In this document: piece by piece, positions 16,337 through 24,563 of the stretch | Numbering within the stretch: position 1 is the stretch's first letter | Layout: each line of letters begins with the position of its first letter | Assembly: GCA_905233215.1 (NCBI GenBank) | Contig: CAJODC010000012.1 | Coordinates: forward strand, 1 to 44,180 | DNA: 44,180 nt | From: an uncultured Synergistales bacterium | GTDB lineage: Bacteria > Synergistota > Synergistia > Synergistales > Aminobacteriaceae | Direction of reading: 5' to 3' | Notes under the pieces: generated by a model | What the model saw: the letters and a program-made list of their open reading frames with translations, nothing else | Told to the model about the DNA's origin: nothing | Database searches by the model: none | Position numbers and translations under genes: made by a program

Positions 16337-18340
16337 CTATGCTTTGACGTTCACAAATTCCTGTGAGAGCGTCAACGGGGTAAACGGAGTTCCGCCCCCT
16401 GTGTAAAACTTTCCGAAAAATTCAACATACTGAAGCCTCAAAGGGTGAACGAATGAGCCGAGTATGTTTATTGCTATACTGAAGATATGTCCGCCGATTA
16501 TCACGACTACTGCCACAAGCCAGCCTACATACGGAATGTCAGCAGCAAGTCCGCCCAGAAGGTTTATCACCATTCCGATGACCGCTGAACCGAATCCCAA
16601 TGCCAACAATCTGCTGTAGCTCAGAATATCTCCTAAGTATGATGTTGAGCCGTAAAGAGCAAGAAAACCGTTGATGATCTTCTTGAAGTAATTAGGCTCT
16701 CCCTTTCCAGCGTAAACGAAAATTATCACAGCTCCGATTACCGCCATTGCTCCGCCTATCTGCACAAAGTGAGGAGGAAGCATTCCGCCGAGTCCAACAC
16801 CGTACAGGCAGAGTCCGACAATCAGCAGGAACCACGATATTTTCTCGCCGACAGCGTCAATGATCTCTCCATGCCTCATCTTGTCGTAAGCGGCGATGAG
16901 AAGTCCGAACATCAGGTGAATAACGCCGAGTAACAGCGAAATTCCCAAAACCTGCATCGGGTTAGTCATCGGGTCAACAAGCATCAGAGCATTCTTGACG
17001 GGGATTAAAGGCGGTAAGAACGAGTCGATAAAGTTCCCGAAGAATGAGCCTGAAATCACGCCGTAAATGAAAGTTGACACTGAGCAGAACAAGAATAACG
17101 TTATGAAATCCTTGACGCCCGGAGCAATCTTTCTGTACTTTTTGAACACCCACATGATTAAACCGAACACAACAATCGCGTAACCTGCATCGCCCAAGCA
17201 CATTCCGAAGAATATCCAGAAGAACGGCGCAAGTAACGGTGTCGGGTCAATCCCTCTGTATGTCGGCGAAGAGTAAAGCTCCGTCAAAATGTTGAACGGT
17301 CTCACCATATTGCCGTTCATGAGCATCGAGGGCGGTTCATCATCGGGTTCAGGGTCAGAAAGAGTCAGCTCAACTTCGGGGCTTATCGCCTCAATTTTCG
17401 CCCTGATACTGTCGGCTTTGTCTGACGGAAGCCAGAAGCGCGTCAGCATAACCGAGTCGGTCTCATCGCTCATGGCCGTTCCGTTGTAACGAGCTGAAAG
17501 GCTGTTGTAGTAGTCCGAAAGTTTTTGGACTGTCGGAACGCACTCCTCCGCCAACGCTTTGATTGACGCTGTGATTTCGGCCTCTTTCGCTTCAAGTTCC
17601 GAGATAGCTCCGGCGAGTCTCTCTCTTTCCTCGTCAACAGTCCCTGTCAGCGATGAAGGTATCTCAACGAGTGAGAGTCCGTTCTTTGCGCAGACCTCTC
17701 GGATTTCCTCCTCGATTTTTCGTGAGTAAATCAACGCAACGTAAACATCTCCGGCGTTCTCCTTCTCGTTGAACGGAGCGATGACGAGTTCTGAATCGTC
17801 CTTGTACTTCGAGAAGTCCCCTAACGCTGCTCTGAGTCCGCTGACATTCGAGGGCTTTATGGTGCCGATTAAGCCGGAAAGAGTCTTAGTTCCTTCAGTT
17901 ACGACCGAGAGAGGGTACGGCAAAAACTCAAGCGAAGACAAGATTGACGAGTTCATTCTTGCCTCAGAGAGTTTTGTTTTGACCTCTCCTGATTCGCGTT
18001 CAAGTGCGCGTGTCTTATCGCAAACCGCTTTCAGATTGGTACTTTCCGCCAGCTCTTTGAGTTCCGCCATCGTAACTTCAGGGCGTTCACCAAGCATTCT
18101 GTCAAGTGCTGGAACCGGGTCGACATAATGCGGAGTAAGCGTTCTGGAAAGGTAACGGACATCAGCGAGCTTCTCATCATTTCGGGAAATCAGAGCGTCA
18201 ACGTCAGCAGGTCTCGGGTGATTTTCTTCTTCCGATGAAATTATCTGACATGCTCCAGTTTCCTGAATGGCTGCTGCAATCTGTTCATGAACGGATTTGT
18301 GATAATACAGTTCTGCCTTTTTAAGCCTGGCTACTCCCAT
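16337..18340 (-). CDS. ntpI: V-type ATPase subunit I (membrane stator, a-type)
   Basis: Subunit I provides the ion half-channels next to the K ring and anchors the peripheral stalks. The 667-residue protein has the two-part layout of the family: a cytoplasmic N-terminal half (about 1-330) of long helices with small alpha/beta domains, and a C-terminal half with about seven to eight transmembrane segments starting at PLLAPFFWIFFGMCLGDAGY. Conserved stretches include ISWFLLIVGLCLYGVGLGGM, SRLLALGFGSAVIGMVINLL (with the essential arginine of SYSRLLALG) and the final LGSFVHPLRLQYVEFFGKFY. ATG 18340 overlaps the end of the preceding stalk gene by 20 nt. Length is typical. Confidence 0.95.
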   Translation of the reverse strand: MGVARLKKAELYYHKSVHEQIAAAIQETGACQIISSEEENHPRPADVDALISRNDEKLADVRYLSRTLTPHYVDPVPALDRMLGERPEVTMAELKELAESTNLKAVCDKTRALERESGEVKTKLSEARMNSSILSSLEFLPYPLSVVTEGTKTLSGLIGTIKPSNVSGLRAALGDFSKYKDDSELVIAPFNEKENAGDVYVALIYSRKIEEEIREVCAKNGLSLVEIPSSLTGTVDEERERLAGAISELEAKEAEITASIKALAEECVPTVQKLSDYYNSLSARYNGTAMSDETDSVMLTRFWLPSDKADSIRAKIEAISPEVELTLSDPEPDDEPPSMLMNGNMVRPFNILTELYSSPTYRGIDPTPLLAPFFWIFFGMCLGDAGYAIVVFGLIMWVFKKYRKIAPGVKDFITLFLFCSVSTFIYGVISGSFFGNFIDSFLPPLIPVKNALMLVDPMTNPMQVLGISLLLGVIHLMFGLLIAAYDKMRHGEIIDAVGEKISWFLLIVGLCLYGVGLGGMLPPHFVQIGGAMAVIGAVIIFVYAGKGEPNYFKKIINGFLALYGSTSYLGDILSYSRLLALGFGSAVIGMVINLLGGLAADIPYVGWLVAVVVIIGGHIFSIAINILGSFVHPLRLQYVEFFGKFYTGGGTPFTPLTLSQEFVNVKA

Positions 18341-18611
18341 ATTTTTTCATCACCTCTTCCATTATGAATGAAGCAGCTGCTTCACGCTTTGATAATACAG
18401 ACTTTGCTTTTGCTTCGGCTGCCTCTTCAGCCCTGCGTATTTTGTCGCGGTACTGACGGGCTGCGTTCTGCCGTGCTTCTTTCAAGGAATTTTCAGCGTC
18501 CGAAGTCGCTCTGTTGAGTTTCTTCGCTGCGTCTTCCTTTGCTTTCTGCACGGCCTCAGCGGCTTGAGTTTCGGCAGCTTTTATCTCGGCTATAGTCGGG
18601 TTGTCCGCCAT
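18321..18611 (-). CDS. ntpF: V-type ATPase G/H-like peripheral stalk subunit (NtpF)
   Basis: This 96-residue protein is almost purely coiled coil: alanine-, lysine- and glutamate-rich heptads from IAEIKAAETQAAEAVQKAKE to about residue 85, ending in ASFIMEEVMKKYGSS. That is the pattern of NtpF/AhaH, the partner of subunit E in the peripheral stalk, and it is first in the operon as in E. hirae (FIKECGABD). I take ATG 18611, since AGGAGGTG lies about 9 nt upstream; GTG 18623 is part of that site. It overlaps ntpI by 20 nt. Low-complexity composition makes homology hard to prove by eye, and context carries much of the call. Confidence 0.88.
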   Translation of the reverse strand: MADNPTIAEIKAAETQAAEAVQKAKEDAAKKLNRATSDAENSLKEARQNAARQYRDKIRRAEEAAEAKAKSVLSKREAAASFIMEEVMKKYGSSQA

Positions 18612-18675
18612 TGTTACATTCACCTCCTGTCATGTAATAAAATATATTGTTGCAAAACAGTCTGAACGAAAATAA

Positions 18676-18681
18676 ATTATA
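18676..18681 (-). promoter_or_regulatory. -10 box of the V-ATPase operon promoter
   Basis: On the minus strand TATAAT (18681-18676) lies about 65 nt before ntpF ATG 18611. Upstream, GATTGT at 17-nt spacing and TTGTTT at 15-nt spacing are both poor -35 candidates. It is the only clear -10 in the 189-nt gap between the operon and the divergent DUF3798 gene. Confidence 0.55.
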
Positions 18682-18727
18682 CCGCATTCGACCAGAAAAC
18701 AATCGGGAAAAAACGCAATGGCTTTTT

Positions 18728-18755
18728 TTGCTATGAATTATTTTTGTGATAAAAT
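18728..18755 (+). promoter_or_regulatory. Promoter of the DUF3798/ABC operon
   Basis: TTGCTA (18728-18733), a 16-nt spacer and TAAAAT (18750-18755) form a sigma-70-like promoter on the plus strand. The leader of about 40 nt ends in a strong AGGGAGG before ATG 18801. It fires away from the V-ATPase promoter in the same gap. Confidence 0.5.
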
Positions 18756-18800
18756 TCTGACATTAACATTTCAAAATTCTACAAGGGAGGATTTTTCCTG

Positions 18801-20024
18801 ATGAAGCTCAAATTTTCAGCATTAGTCATTTTGGTATGCGTTCTCCTCGCAGGATCAGCTTTTGCCGAGCCAGCGAAGTTCCACATCGGCATCATGACCG
18901 GAACAGTCTCTCAGTCAGAAGATGACCTCAGAGGCGCGGAACTCATGATTCAGAAGTACGGCGACGCTAAAGACGGCGGAATGATCGTTCACATCACCTA
19001 CCCTGACAATTTCCCGTCAGAGCAGGAAACGACAATCAGCCAGATAGTCGGACTTGCCGATGACCCTCTCATGAAAGTCATCGTCGTCAATCAGGCAGTA
19101 CCCGGAACAGCGGAAGGCTTCCGAAGAGTCCGCGAAAAGAGAAGCGACATTCTCCTTCTCGCAGGCGAACCCCATGAGGATCCCGGCGTAATCACCGAAT
19201 CTGCTCACATTGCGACTCACACTGACCACATCGGACGAGGTTACACGATTCCTCTCGGAGCGCAGAGAATGGGCGCAAAGACTTTCGTACACATCTCATT
19301 CCCTCGCCACATGAGCTATGAGACGCTCGGCCTCAGACGTGCAATCATGGAGGAAGCCTGCAAGGATCTCGGAATCAAATTCGTATTCGAGACAGCACCA
19401 GACCCCACCAGCGATGTAGGAATGGCCGGAGCACAGCAGTACATTCTTGAGAACATGCCCGCATGGATTGAGAAGTACGGCAAGGACGCGGCGTTCTTCT
19501 GCACCAATGACGGACACACTGAGCCTCTTCTCCGTCAGGTTGCGGCACTCGGCGGTTACTTCGTTGAGGCTGACCTTCCATCGCCGCTCATGGGCTATCC
19601 CGGAGCTTTGGGTATCGACCTCTCGAAAGAGCAGGGAGACTGGCCCGCAATCCTCAAGAAAGTTGAGGACGCTGTAGTCAAAGCTGGCGGAGGCGGAAGA
19701 ATGGGAACATGGGCGTACTCATGGGGTTACACGACAACGGCGGCACTTGCTGAGTACGGCAAACGTTACGTTGAAGGCACGTACACCGACAAGATCGGAT
19801 CAGCAAGAGCATTGAAGGAAATGCGTGAAGCCTATGACGAGTTCTGCCCCGGCGCACACTGGGGAGCAAGCTACTTCACTGAAGCGTCAACAGGCGTGAA
19901 GAACACAAAATTCATTCTCCTCAGACAGGACACTTACGTTCTCGGAAAAGGCTATCTCGGTCTCGCTGATGTTGAGATTCCCGAAAAGTATTTCAGCATC
20001 AGAATGACCCCCGCAGGCAACTAG
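18801..20024 (+). CDS. DUF3798-type periplasmic (substrate-binding-like) protein
   Basis: This 407-residue secreted protein has a signal peptide (MKLKFSALVILVCVLLAG, cleavage after SAFA) without a lipobox cysteine, so it should be free in the periplasm. The mature part opens FHIGIMTGTVSQSEDDLRGA, like the first strand-loop-helix of type 1 periplasmic binding proteins, and the whole matches my recollection of DUF3798, a family common in Synergistota and some Firmicutes. It is the first gene of an operon with a double-NBD ATPase and two permeases, so binding a solute for import is the obvious inference. The ligand is unknown. AGGGAGG lies upstream of ATG 18801. A strong hairpin terminator directly after it probably makes it the most abundant product of the operon. 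Confidence 0.8.
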   Translation: MKLKFSALVILVCVLLAGSAFAEPAKFHIGIMTGTVSQSEDDLRGAELMIQKYGDAKDGGMIVHITYPDNFPSEQETTISQIVGLADDPLMKVIVVNQAVPGTAEGFRRVREKRSDILLLAGEPHEDPGVITESAHIATHTDHIGRGYTIPLGAQRMGAKTFVHISFPRHMSYETLGLRRAIMEEACKDLGIKFVFETAPDPTSDVGMAGAQQYILENMPAWIEKYGKDAAFFCTNDGHTEPLLRQVAALGGYFVEADLPSPLMGYPGALGIDLSKEQGDWPAILKKVEDAVVKAGGGGRMGTWAYSWGYTTTAALAEYGKRYVEGTYTDKIGSARALKEMREAYDEFCPGAHWGASYFTEASTGVKNTKFILLRQDTYVLGKGYLGLADVEIPEKYFSIRMTPAGN

Positions 20025-20037
20025 TCTATAATTTCGC

Positions 20038-20079
20038 AGGGGTTAGGGGGCATCTATCCCCTAATCCCTATTTTTTTTT
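20038..20079 (+). terminator. Intra-operon terminator between binding protein and ABC ATPase
   Basis: AGGGGTTAGGGG (20038-20049) pairs with CCCCTAATCCCT (20058-20069) with one mismatched or bulged G, then nine T residues (20071-20079). It should stop most transcripts after the binding-protein gene and let a fraction read through into the transporter genes, a common way to make excess binding protein. Confidence 0.9.
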
Positions 20080-20099
20080 GATGCAAGAGGTGATTTAGT

Positions 20100-21743
20100 T
20101 TGGGTAACAATCCGTTGTTACGACTTGAACACATCGGCAAGGAATATTACGGAAACAGGGTACTTTCTGACATTTCTTTTGACATCAACGCAGGTGAAAT
20201 CATCGGGCTTGTCGGTGAAAACGGCGCAGGTAAATCTACCCTCCTCAATATACTTTTCGGAATGCCCGTAATCGCTTCGACTGGAGGCTATGAGGGCTCT
20301 ATCCAGATTGACGGCAGGAAAGTCAGTTTCACTTCACCGAATCAGGCACTCGCTCATGGTATCGGAATGGTTCATCAGGAATTTTCATTGATACCGGGTT
20401 TCACGGCTGCCGAAAATATTTTGTTGAACCGTGAAGTCCTCAACGCTTCATCAATGAGATACATATTCAGCGAAAGAGTCTCGACTCTTGACCGTGAAGC
20501 GATGAATGGACGAGCAAGGTCAGCGATTCATACACTCGGAGTGAACATCAGCCCCGATATGATAGTCAGCGAAATGCCCGTAGGTTACAAGCAGTTCATC
20601 GAGATAGCCCGTGAAATCGACAGGAAGAATACAAGACTTCTTTTCCTTGATGAACCTACAGCAGTTCTCGCCGAAAGTGAAGCGGAAATTTTAATCACGG
20701 CTTTGAAGAAATTAGCAGCTTCAGGAATAGCTATCGTCTTCATATCTCACAGGTTGAGCGAAGTCAAAGAACTTTGCGGAAGAATACTCGTTCTCAGGGA
20801 CGGCAGACTCATCACGGATCAGCCGTCATACACGCTATCAACAAGACAAATAGCTTCATTGATGGTCGGGCGTGAAAGCGTCAGGCGTGAAGAGACTCCC
20901 GAAGTAACCGAAACAGTCAGCACTGAGACCGATGCTCCCAAAAAGAAAAAGAAAATCCGTCCTGCCCTCAAAGTTGAACACTTATGGGTTGACATGCCCG
21001 GCGAAACTGTGCGTGATGTATCGTTCGAGGTCATGAAGGGCGAAATTTTCGGCATCGGCGGTCTTGCTGGTCATGGAAAGCTGGCAATCCCGAACGGAAT
21101 AATGGGACTTTATCCGGCAGGCGGAACAGTCAAAACTTTCGGCAAAAAATTAACGCTCAACAAACCCCGTGCAGCTCTCGGCAAAAAAATGGCGTTCGTC
21201 AGCGAAGACAGGCGCGGAGTCGGACTCCTTCTTGATGAGCCGTTAGACTGGAACATAACTTTCACGGCGATGCAGACACAGGGAAGATTTCTTGTCGGCA
21301 TTCCTTATATTTTCCAGATGAGAAATGATTTGGCAATGAGGAAGGAAGCAAGGAAATTTATTGACCAGTTAAGCATAAAATGCACAGGCCCGAGCCAGAA
21401 AGCCGGAGAACTTTCAGGAGGCAATCAGCAGAAAGTCTGTTTGGCAAAAGCATTTGTACTCCGTCCAGATATACTCCTGATTTGCGAACCCACCAGAGGA
21501 ATTGACATAGGCGCGAAAACTCTCGTGCTTGACACGCTGAAGCAGTACAACAAAGAGAACGGCACAACGATTATCATCACCAGTTCCGAACTTGAGGAAT
21601 TACGCTCGGTCTGTAACAGAATCGCTATCGTTGACGAGGGGAAAATAGCAGGGATACTCCCGGCATCAAATCCCGCTGAAGATTTCGGAATGCTCATGAT
21701 GGGTCAGGTACGTAATGAAGAGGAAGGAGAATTTTCAGCATGA
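20100..21743 (+). CDS. Double-NBD ABC ATPase, RbsA/YufO type, with one degenerate site
   Basis: This 547-residue ATPase energises import by the two following permeases. It has two fused nucleotide-binding domains. NBD1 has an intact Walker A GENGAGKST (39-47) and Walker B LLFLDEPT (D184, E185), but its signature is MPVGYKQ (159-165) rather than LSGGQ. NBD2 has a broken Walker A (GLAGHGKLA, 321-329), an intact signature LSGGNQQK (438-445), and a Walker B in which the aspartate is cysteine (ILLICEPT, C462-E463). The composite site NBD1-Walker/NBD2-signature is therefore complete and the other is degenerate. A Lys-rich linker (KKKKKIRPALKV) separates the domains. The start is TTG 20100, backed by AGAGGTGA 7 nt upstream; no ATG lies near. 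The stop overlaps the first permease (ATGA). Confidence 0.9.
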   Translation: MGNNPLLRLEHIGKEYYGNRVLSDISFDINAGEIIGLVGENGAGKSTLLNILFGMPVIASTGGYEGSIQIDGRKVSFTSPNQALAHGIGMVHQEFSLIPGFTAAENILLNREVLNASSMRYIFSERVSTLDREAMNGRARSAIHTLGVNISPDMIVSEMPVGYKQFIEIAREIDRKNTRLLFLDEPTAVLAESEAEILITALKKLAASGIAIVFISHRLSEVKELCGRILVLRDGRLITDQPSYTLSTRQIASLMVGRESVRREETPEVTETVSTETDAPKKKKKIRPALKVEHLWVDMPGETVRDVSFEVMKGEIFGIGGLAGHGKLAIPNGIMGLYPAGGTVKTFGKKLTLNKPRAALGKKMAFVSEDRRGVGLLLDEPLDWNITFTAMQTQGRFLVGIPYIFQMRNDLAMRKEARKFIDQLSIKCTGPSQKAGELSGGNQQKVCLAKAFVLRPDILLICEPTRGIDIGAKTLVLDTLKQYNKENGTTIIITSSELEELRSVCNRIAIVDEGKIAGILPASNPAEDFGMLMMGQVRNEEEGEFSA

Positions 21744-22864
21744 TAAAAAAATTTATTGAGAACGCAGGCTGGCCGAGAATTATTATCGCTCTGTTCCTGC
21801 TTGCTTTGTTTGTCGCTGCTCCTTTCGTTGGTGTCAGGGTCGATACTTCGCTGTCAAACACTCTGGTACGTTTCGGAATGAACGGTGTCATGGTGCTGGC
21901 AATGATTCCGATGGTACAGGCAGGGTGCGGGCTTAATTTCGGTCTGCCTCTCGGAATAATCGCCGGGCTTCTCGGAGCGACTCTCTCGATTGAGTGGAAC
22001 AGTGAAATTCTCGCAAAACTCTCGGAACTTGGCACGCTGTACAAAATTTCTTGGCTCAACGATTTGTTTTTGACGACTTGGCGCGAACCTATCGGCTTTG
22101 CTTCGGCGATAATAATCGCTGTACCGATCGCTGCCATTCTCGGCTGGTTCTACGGAAAATTGTTGAACAGGGTAAAAGGCGATGAAATGATGATTGCTAC
22201 TTATGTAGGTTTCTCGTCAGTCTCATTCATGTGTATAGCGTGGCTCTTGTTACCGTACAAACACCCGACAATGGTTTGGGGTTACGCCGGAAAAGGTCTC
22301 AGAACGACAATCAGCGTTGAAGGTTACTGGCTTCACGTCCTCAGCGATGCTCTTGCTCTCGACATCAACACAGAGAACATTCACCTTTATGTGCCGACTG
22401 GAATGCTGATATTCTTCGCATTCGTGGCACTGATAGTGTGGATATTCATGAAGACCAAGACAGGAACGGCCATGACTGCTGTCGGTTCAAATCCTGAGTT
22501 CGCTCGGGCTTCAGGTGTCAACGTTGACAGAATGAGAACGATTGCCGTTATGATGTCAACAATACTCGGAGCAGTCGGTATCATCGTCTATGAACAGAGC
22601 TTCGGATTCATTCAGCTCTACATGGGGCCGTTCTACATGGCACTGCCTGCCGTAGCGTCAATACTCTTGGGAGGCGCAAGCGTCAACAAAGCCGGAATAC
22701 TGAATGTCATAGTGGGTACGTTCCTTTTTCAGGGAATTTTGACGATGACACCGAGCGTTATCAACAGTTATCTTCAGACTGACATGTCAGAAGTCATCAG
22801 ATTGATTGTGAGCAACGGAATGATTCTTTACGCTCTCACAAGAAAGGTACGTGCAGGAAGATGA
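21740..22864 (+). CDS. ABC permease, BPD_transp_2 (RbsC/YufP-like) 1
   Basis: This 374-residue inner-membrane protein has about nine to ten hydrophobic segments. Its family motifs include MVLAMIPMVQAGCGLNFGLP near TM2-3, and GTAMTAVGSNPEFARASGVN, the coupling helix region (G..xxA.G.N...A...GI) typical of ribose/nucleoside permeases. The end of the domain has ASILLGGASVNKAGILNVIV. It forms a heterodimer candidate with the next permease. The ATG overlaps the ATPase stop by 4 nt (ATGA) and its own TGA overlaps the next ATG, so the three genes are translationally linked. Substrate cannot be read from the sequence. Confidence 0.88.
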   Translation: MIKKFIENAGWPRIIIALFLLALFVAAPFVGVRVDTSLSNTLVRFGMNGVMVLAMIPMVQAGCGLNFGLPLGIIAGLLGATLSIEWNSEILAKLSELGTLYKISWLNDLFLTTWREPIGFASAIIIAVPIAAILGWFYGKLLNRVKGDEMMIATYVGFSSVSFMCIAWLLLPYKHPTMVWGYAGKGLRTTISVEGYWLHVLSDALALDINTENIHLYVPTGMLIFFAFVALIVWIFMKTKTGTAMTAVGSNPEFARASGVNVDRMRTIAVMMSTILGAVGIIVYEQSFGFIQLYMGPFYMALPAVASILLGGASVNKAGILNVIVGTFLFQGILTMTPSVINSYLQTDMSEVIRLIVSNGMILYALTRKVRAGR

Positions 22865-24033
22865 GAAAAATTTTCGACATAATCGCAAACAACGCAGTCC
22901 CTGCTGTCTTCATAATAATTTCAGCGTTCGCAATCCCTCTGTCAGGTTATTCGGCAAGCTATCTAGTTCAGGAATTATTGACAAGAATCGGGCGTAACTC
23001 ATTTTTGATTCTCTCATTGCTGATTCCTATCATGGCCGGAATGGGATTGAATTTCGGAATGGTACTGGGAGCTATGGCAGGTCAAATCGGCTTGCTCTTC
23101 ATCTGCGACTGGGGAATTGTCGGTATTCCCGGAATGGTTTTGGCCTGTTTAATCGGAACACCGATAGCCATAGTTCTGGGCATATTCTGCGGACATGTCC
23201 TCAACAGAGCTAAAGGCCGTGAAATGGTAACAAGCTACATACTCGGCTTCTTCATCAACGGAGTGTATCAGATGACAGTGTTATATCTCATGGGCTGGAT
23301 AATTCCCATCACTAATCCAACGCTTTTATTGTCCCGCGGTTACGGAGTGAGAAACGCTGTGAGCCTCTTGGGGATTCGTGGAATACTGGACAACCTGATA
23401 CCTACAATCATAACAGGCACGCAGGGGACAGCCCAGTTCGTGAACATCAACGGCGGAAAGTCATTCATCATGATGCAGCTTCCGTTCCTTGAGGGATCGA
23501 TAAGGATTCCTCTTGCCACACTGATTGTGATAGCTCTGTTCTGTATCTTCATCGTTTGGTTCAGAAAGACTAAACTCGGTCAGGACATGAGAGCTATCGG
23601 TCAGAGTCAGTCAGTAGCCGACAGTGCAGGAATCCCGGTGAACAGGACTCGAATTATCGCAATCGTAATTTCAACGGTTCTTGCCTGTTACGGTCAGATA
23701 ATCTACCTTCAGAACATGGGAACTCTGAACACATACAACAGCCATGACCAAGCCGGAATGTTCTCGATTGCCGCCCTTCTCATCGGAGGAGCAAGCGTCT
23801 CAAAAGCTACGATAGCAAACGTTTTCGCAGGCGTAATACTGTTTCACCTGATGTTCATAGTCGCTCCTGTGGCAGGAAAGAATTTAATCGGCGATGCTCA
23901 AATCGGCGAGTACTTCCGTGTTTTCGTGTCTTACGGAATTATCGCAATCGCTCTGGTGCTTCACGCATGGAGGCGCAACCGTGAACGTGAAGCGGCCCGG
24001 AGAAGTCTCAGAGGCAACAAGGGAGATGAATAA
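22861..24033 (+). CDS. ABC permease, BPD_transp_2 (RbsC/YufQ-like) 2
   Basis: This is the second permease of the system, 390 residues with about ten hydrophobic segments. The coupling-helix motif is LGQDMRAIGQSQSVADSAGI, followed by the membrane motif ALLIGGASVSKATIANVFAG. It shares the MGLNFGMVLGAMAGQIG type of TM2-3 loop with the first permease, so the two arose by duplication, as in YufP/YufQ. An Arg-rich cytoplasmic tail (WRRNREREAARRSLRG) ends the protein, more basic than usual. ATG 22861 overlaps the upstream stop; the next gene starts 2 nt after the stop. Confidence 0.88.
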   Translation: MRKIFDIIANNAVPAVFIIISAFAIPLSGYSASYLVQELLTRIGRNSFLILSLLIPIMAGMGLNFGMVLGAMAGQIGLLFICDWGIVGIPGMVLACLIGTPIAIVLGIFCGHVLNRAKGREMVTSYILGFFINGVYQMTVLYLMGWIIPITNPTLLLSRGYGVRNAVSLLGIRGILDNLIPTIITGTQGTAQFVNINGGKSFIMMQLPFLEGSIRIPLATLIVIALFCIFIVWFRKTKLGQDMRAIGQSQSVADSAGIPVNRTRIIAIVISTVLACYGQIIYLQNMGTLNTYNSHDQAGMFSIAALLIGGASVSKATIANVFAGVILFHLMFIVAPVAGKNLIGDAQIGEYFRVFVSYGIIAIALVLHAWRRNREREAARRSLRGNKGDE

Positions 24034-24035
24034 CA

Positions 24036-24545
24036 ATGACGATGTTCAATGAATACTGGGAGATTGTGAGGACTTTCCTTGACGCTTACGGAGTGAGCTA
24101 TGAACTTGCCGGGCTGATTGTGCTTGTTCTGATATGGCTCTTGCTTTTCTTGGGGCGCGGCTTATCGTTTTTCAGATTTTTGATGAGATGGTATCAGAGA
24201 TTGATTATTGTTACGGGACTCGTTGCTCTCGGTTTCTGGCTGTTCTATGTCGGAAGGGAGCATCAGATTCTTCTTGACAACAAAAACGTCAACGGCCTCA
24301 AAGCACTTGAGCAGGTCAACGTAAGCATAAACGGCGGTGAATCAGCCGAGCTTATGCCCGGAGACAGGGACATGAGAAAAGCTGTAGGGCCTGAATTTGA
24401 AGTGAAAGCTGAAATCCTTGACGATAACGGCGAAGTGGTCAGCACAATCACAAAGACGGTGAAAATCGGCTGTGTCAAAAACATGACAATCAGTCTGCCA
24501 GCGTTGGCGGCAGGAAGTGAAGATTTCACGCTTCCATTAAAATAA
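24036..24545 (+). CDS. Accessory membrane protein of the DUF3798 ABC operon
   Basis: I do not recognise this 169-residue protein with certainty; it may belong to a DUF (possibly DUF6672, from memory). It has two hydrophobic helices, about 25-43 (LIVLVLIWLLLFLGRGL) and 55-72 (RLIIVTGLVALGFWLFYVG), joined by a short Arg-rich loop. A periplasmic beta-rich domain of about 95 residues follows, with INGGESAELMPGDRDMRKAV and a regular strand pattern (VKAEILDDNGEVVST). There are no cysteines except one (IGCVKN) and no enzyme motif. It starts 2 nt after the second permease and ends 18 nt before livH, so it is cotranscribed with both transporters. A role in assembling the system or contacting the binding protein is my inference. 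Confidence 0.65.
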   Translation: MTMFNEYWEIVRTFLDAYGVSYELAGLIVLVLIWLLLFLGRGLSFFRFLMRWYQRLIIVTGLVALGFWLFYVGREHQILLDNKNVNGLKALEQVNVSINGGESAELMPGDRDMRKAVGPEFEVKAEILDDNGEVVSTITKTVKIGCVKNMTISLPALAAGSEDFTLPLK

Positions 24546-24563
24546 CGAAAGAGTTGAAGATTT

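Noticed and set aside
20027-20032. TATAAT after the DUF3798 stop as a promoter for the ABC ATPase
   Set aside because: It has no -35 and would transcribe straight into the strong terminator at 20038-20079.
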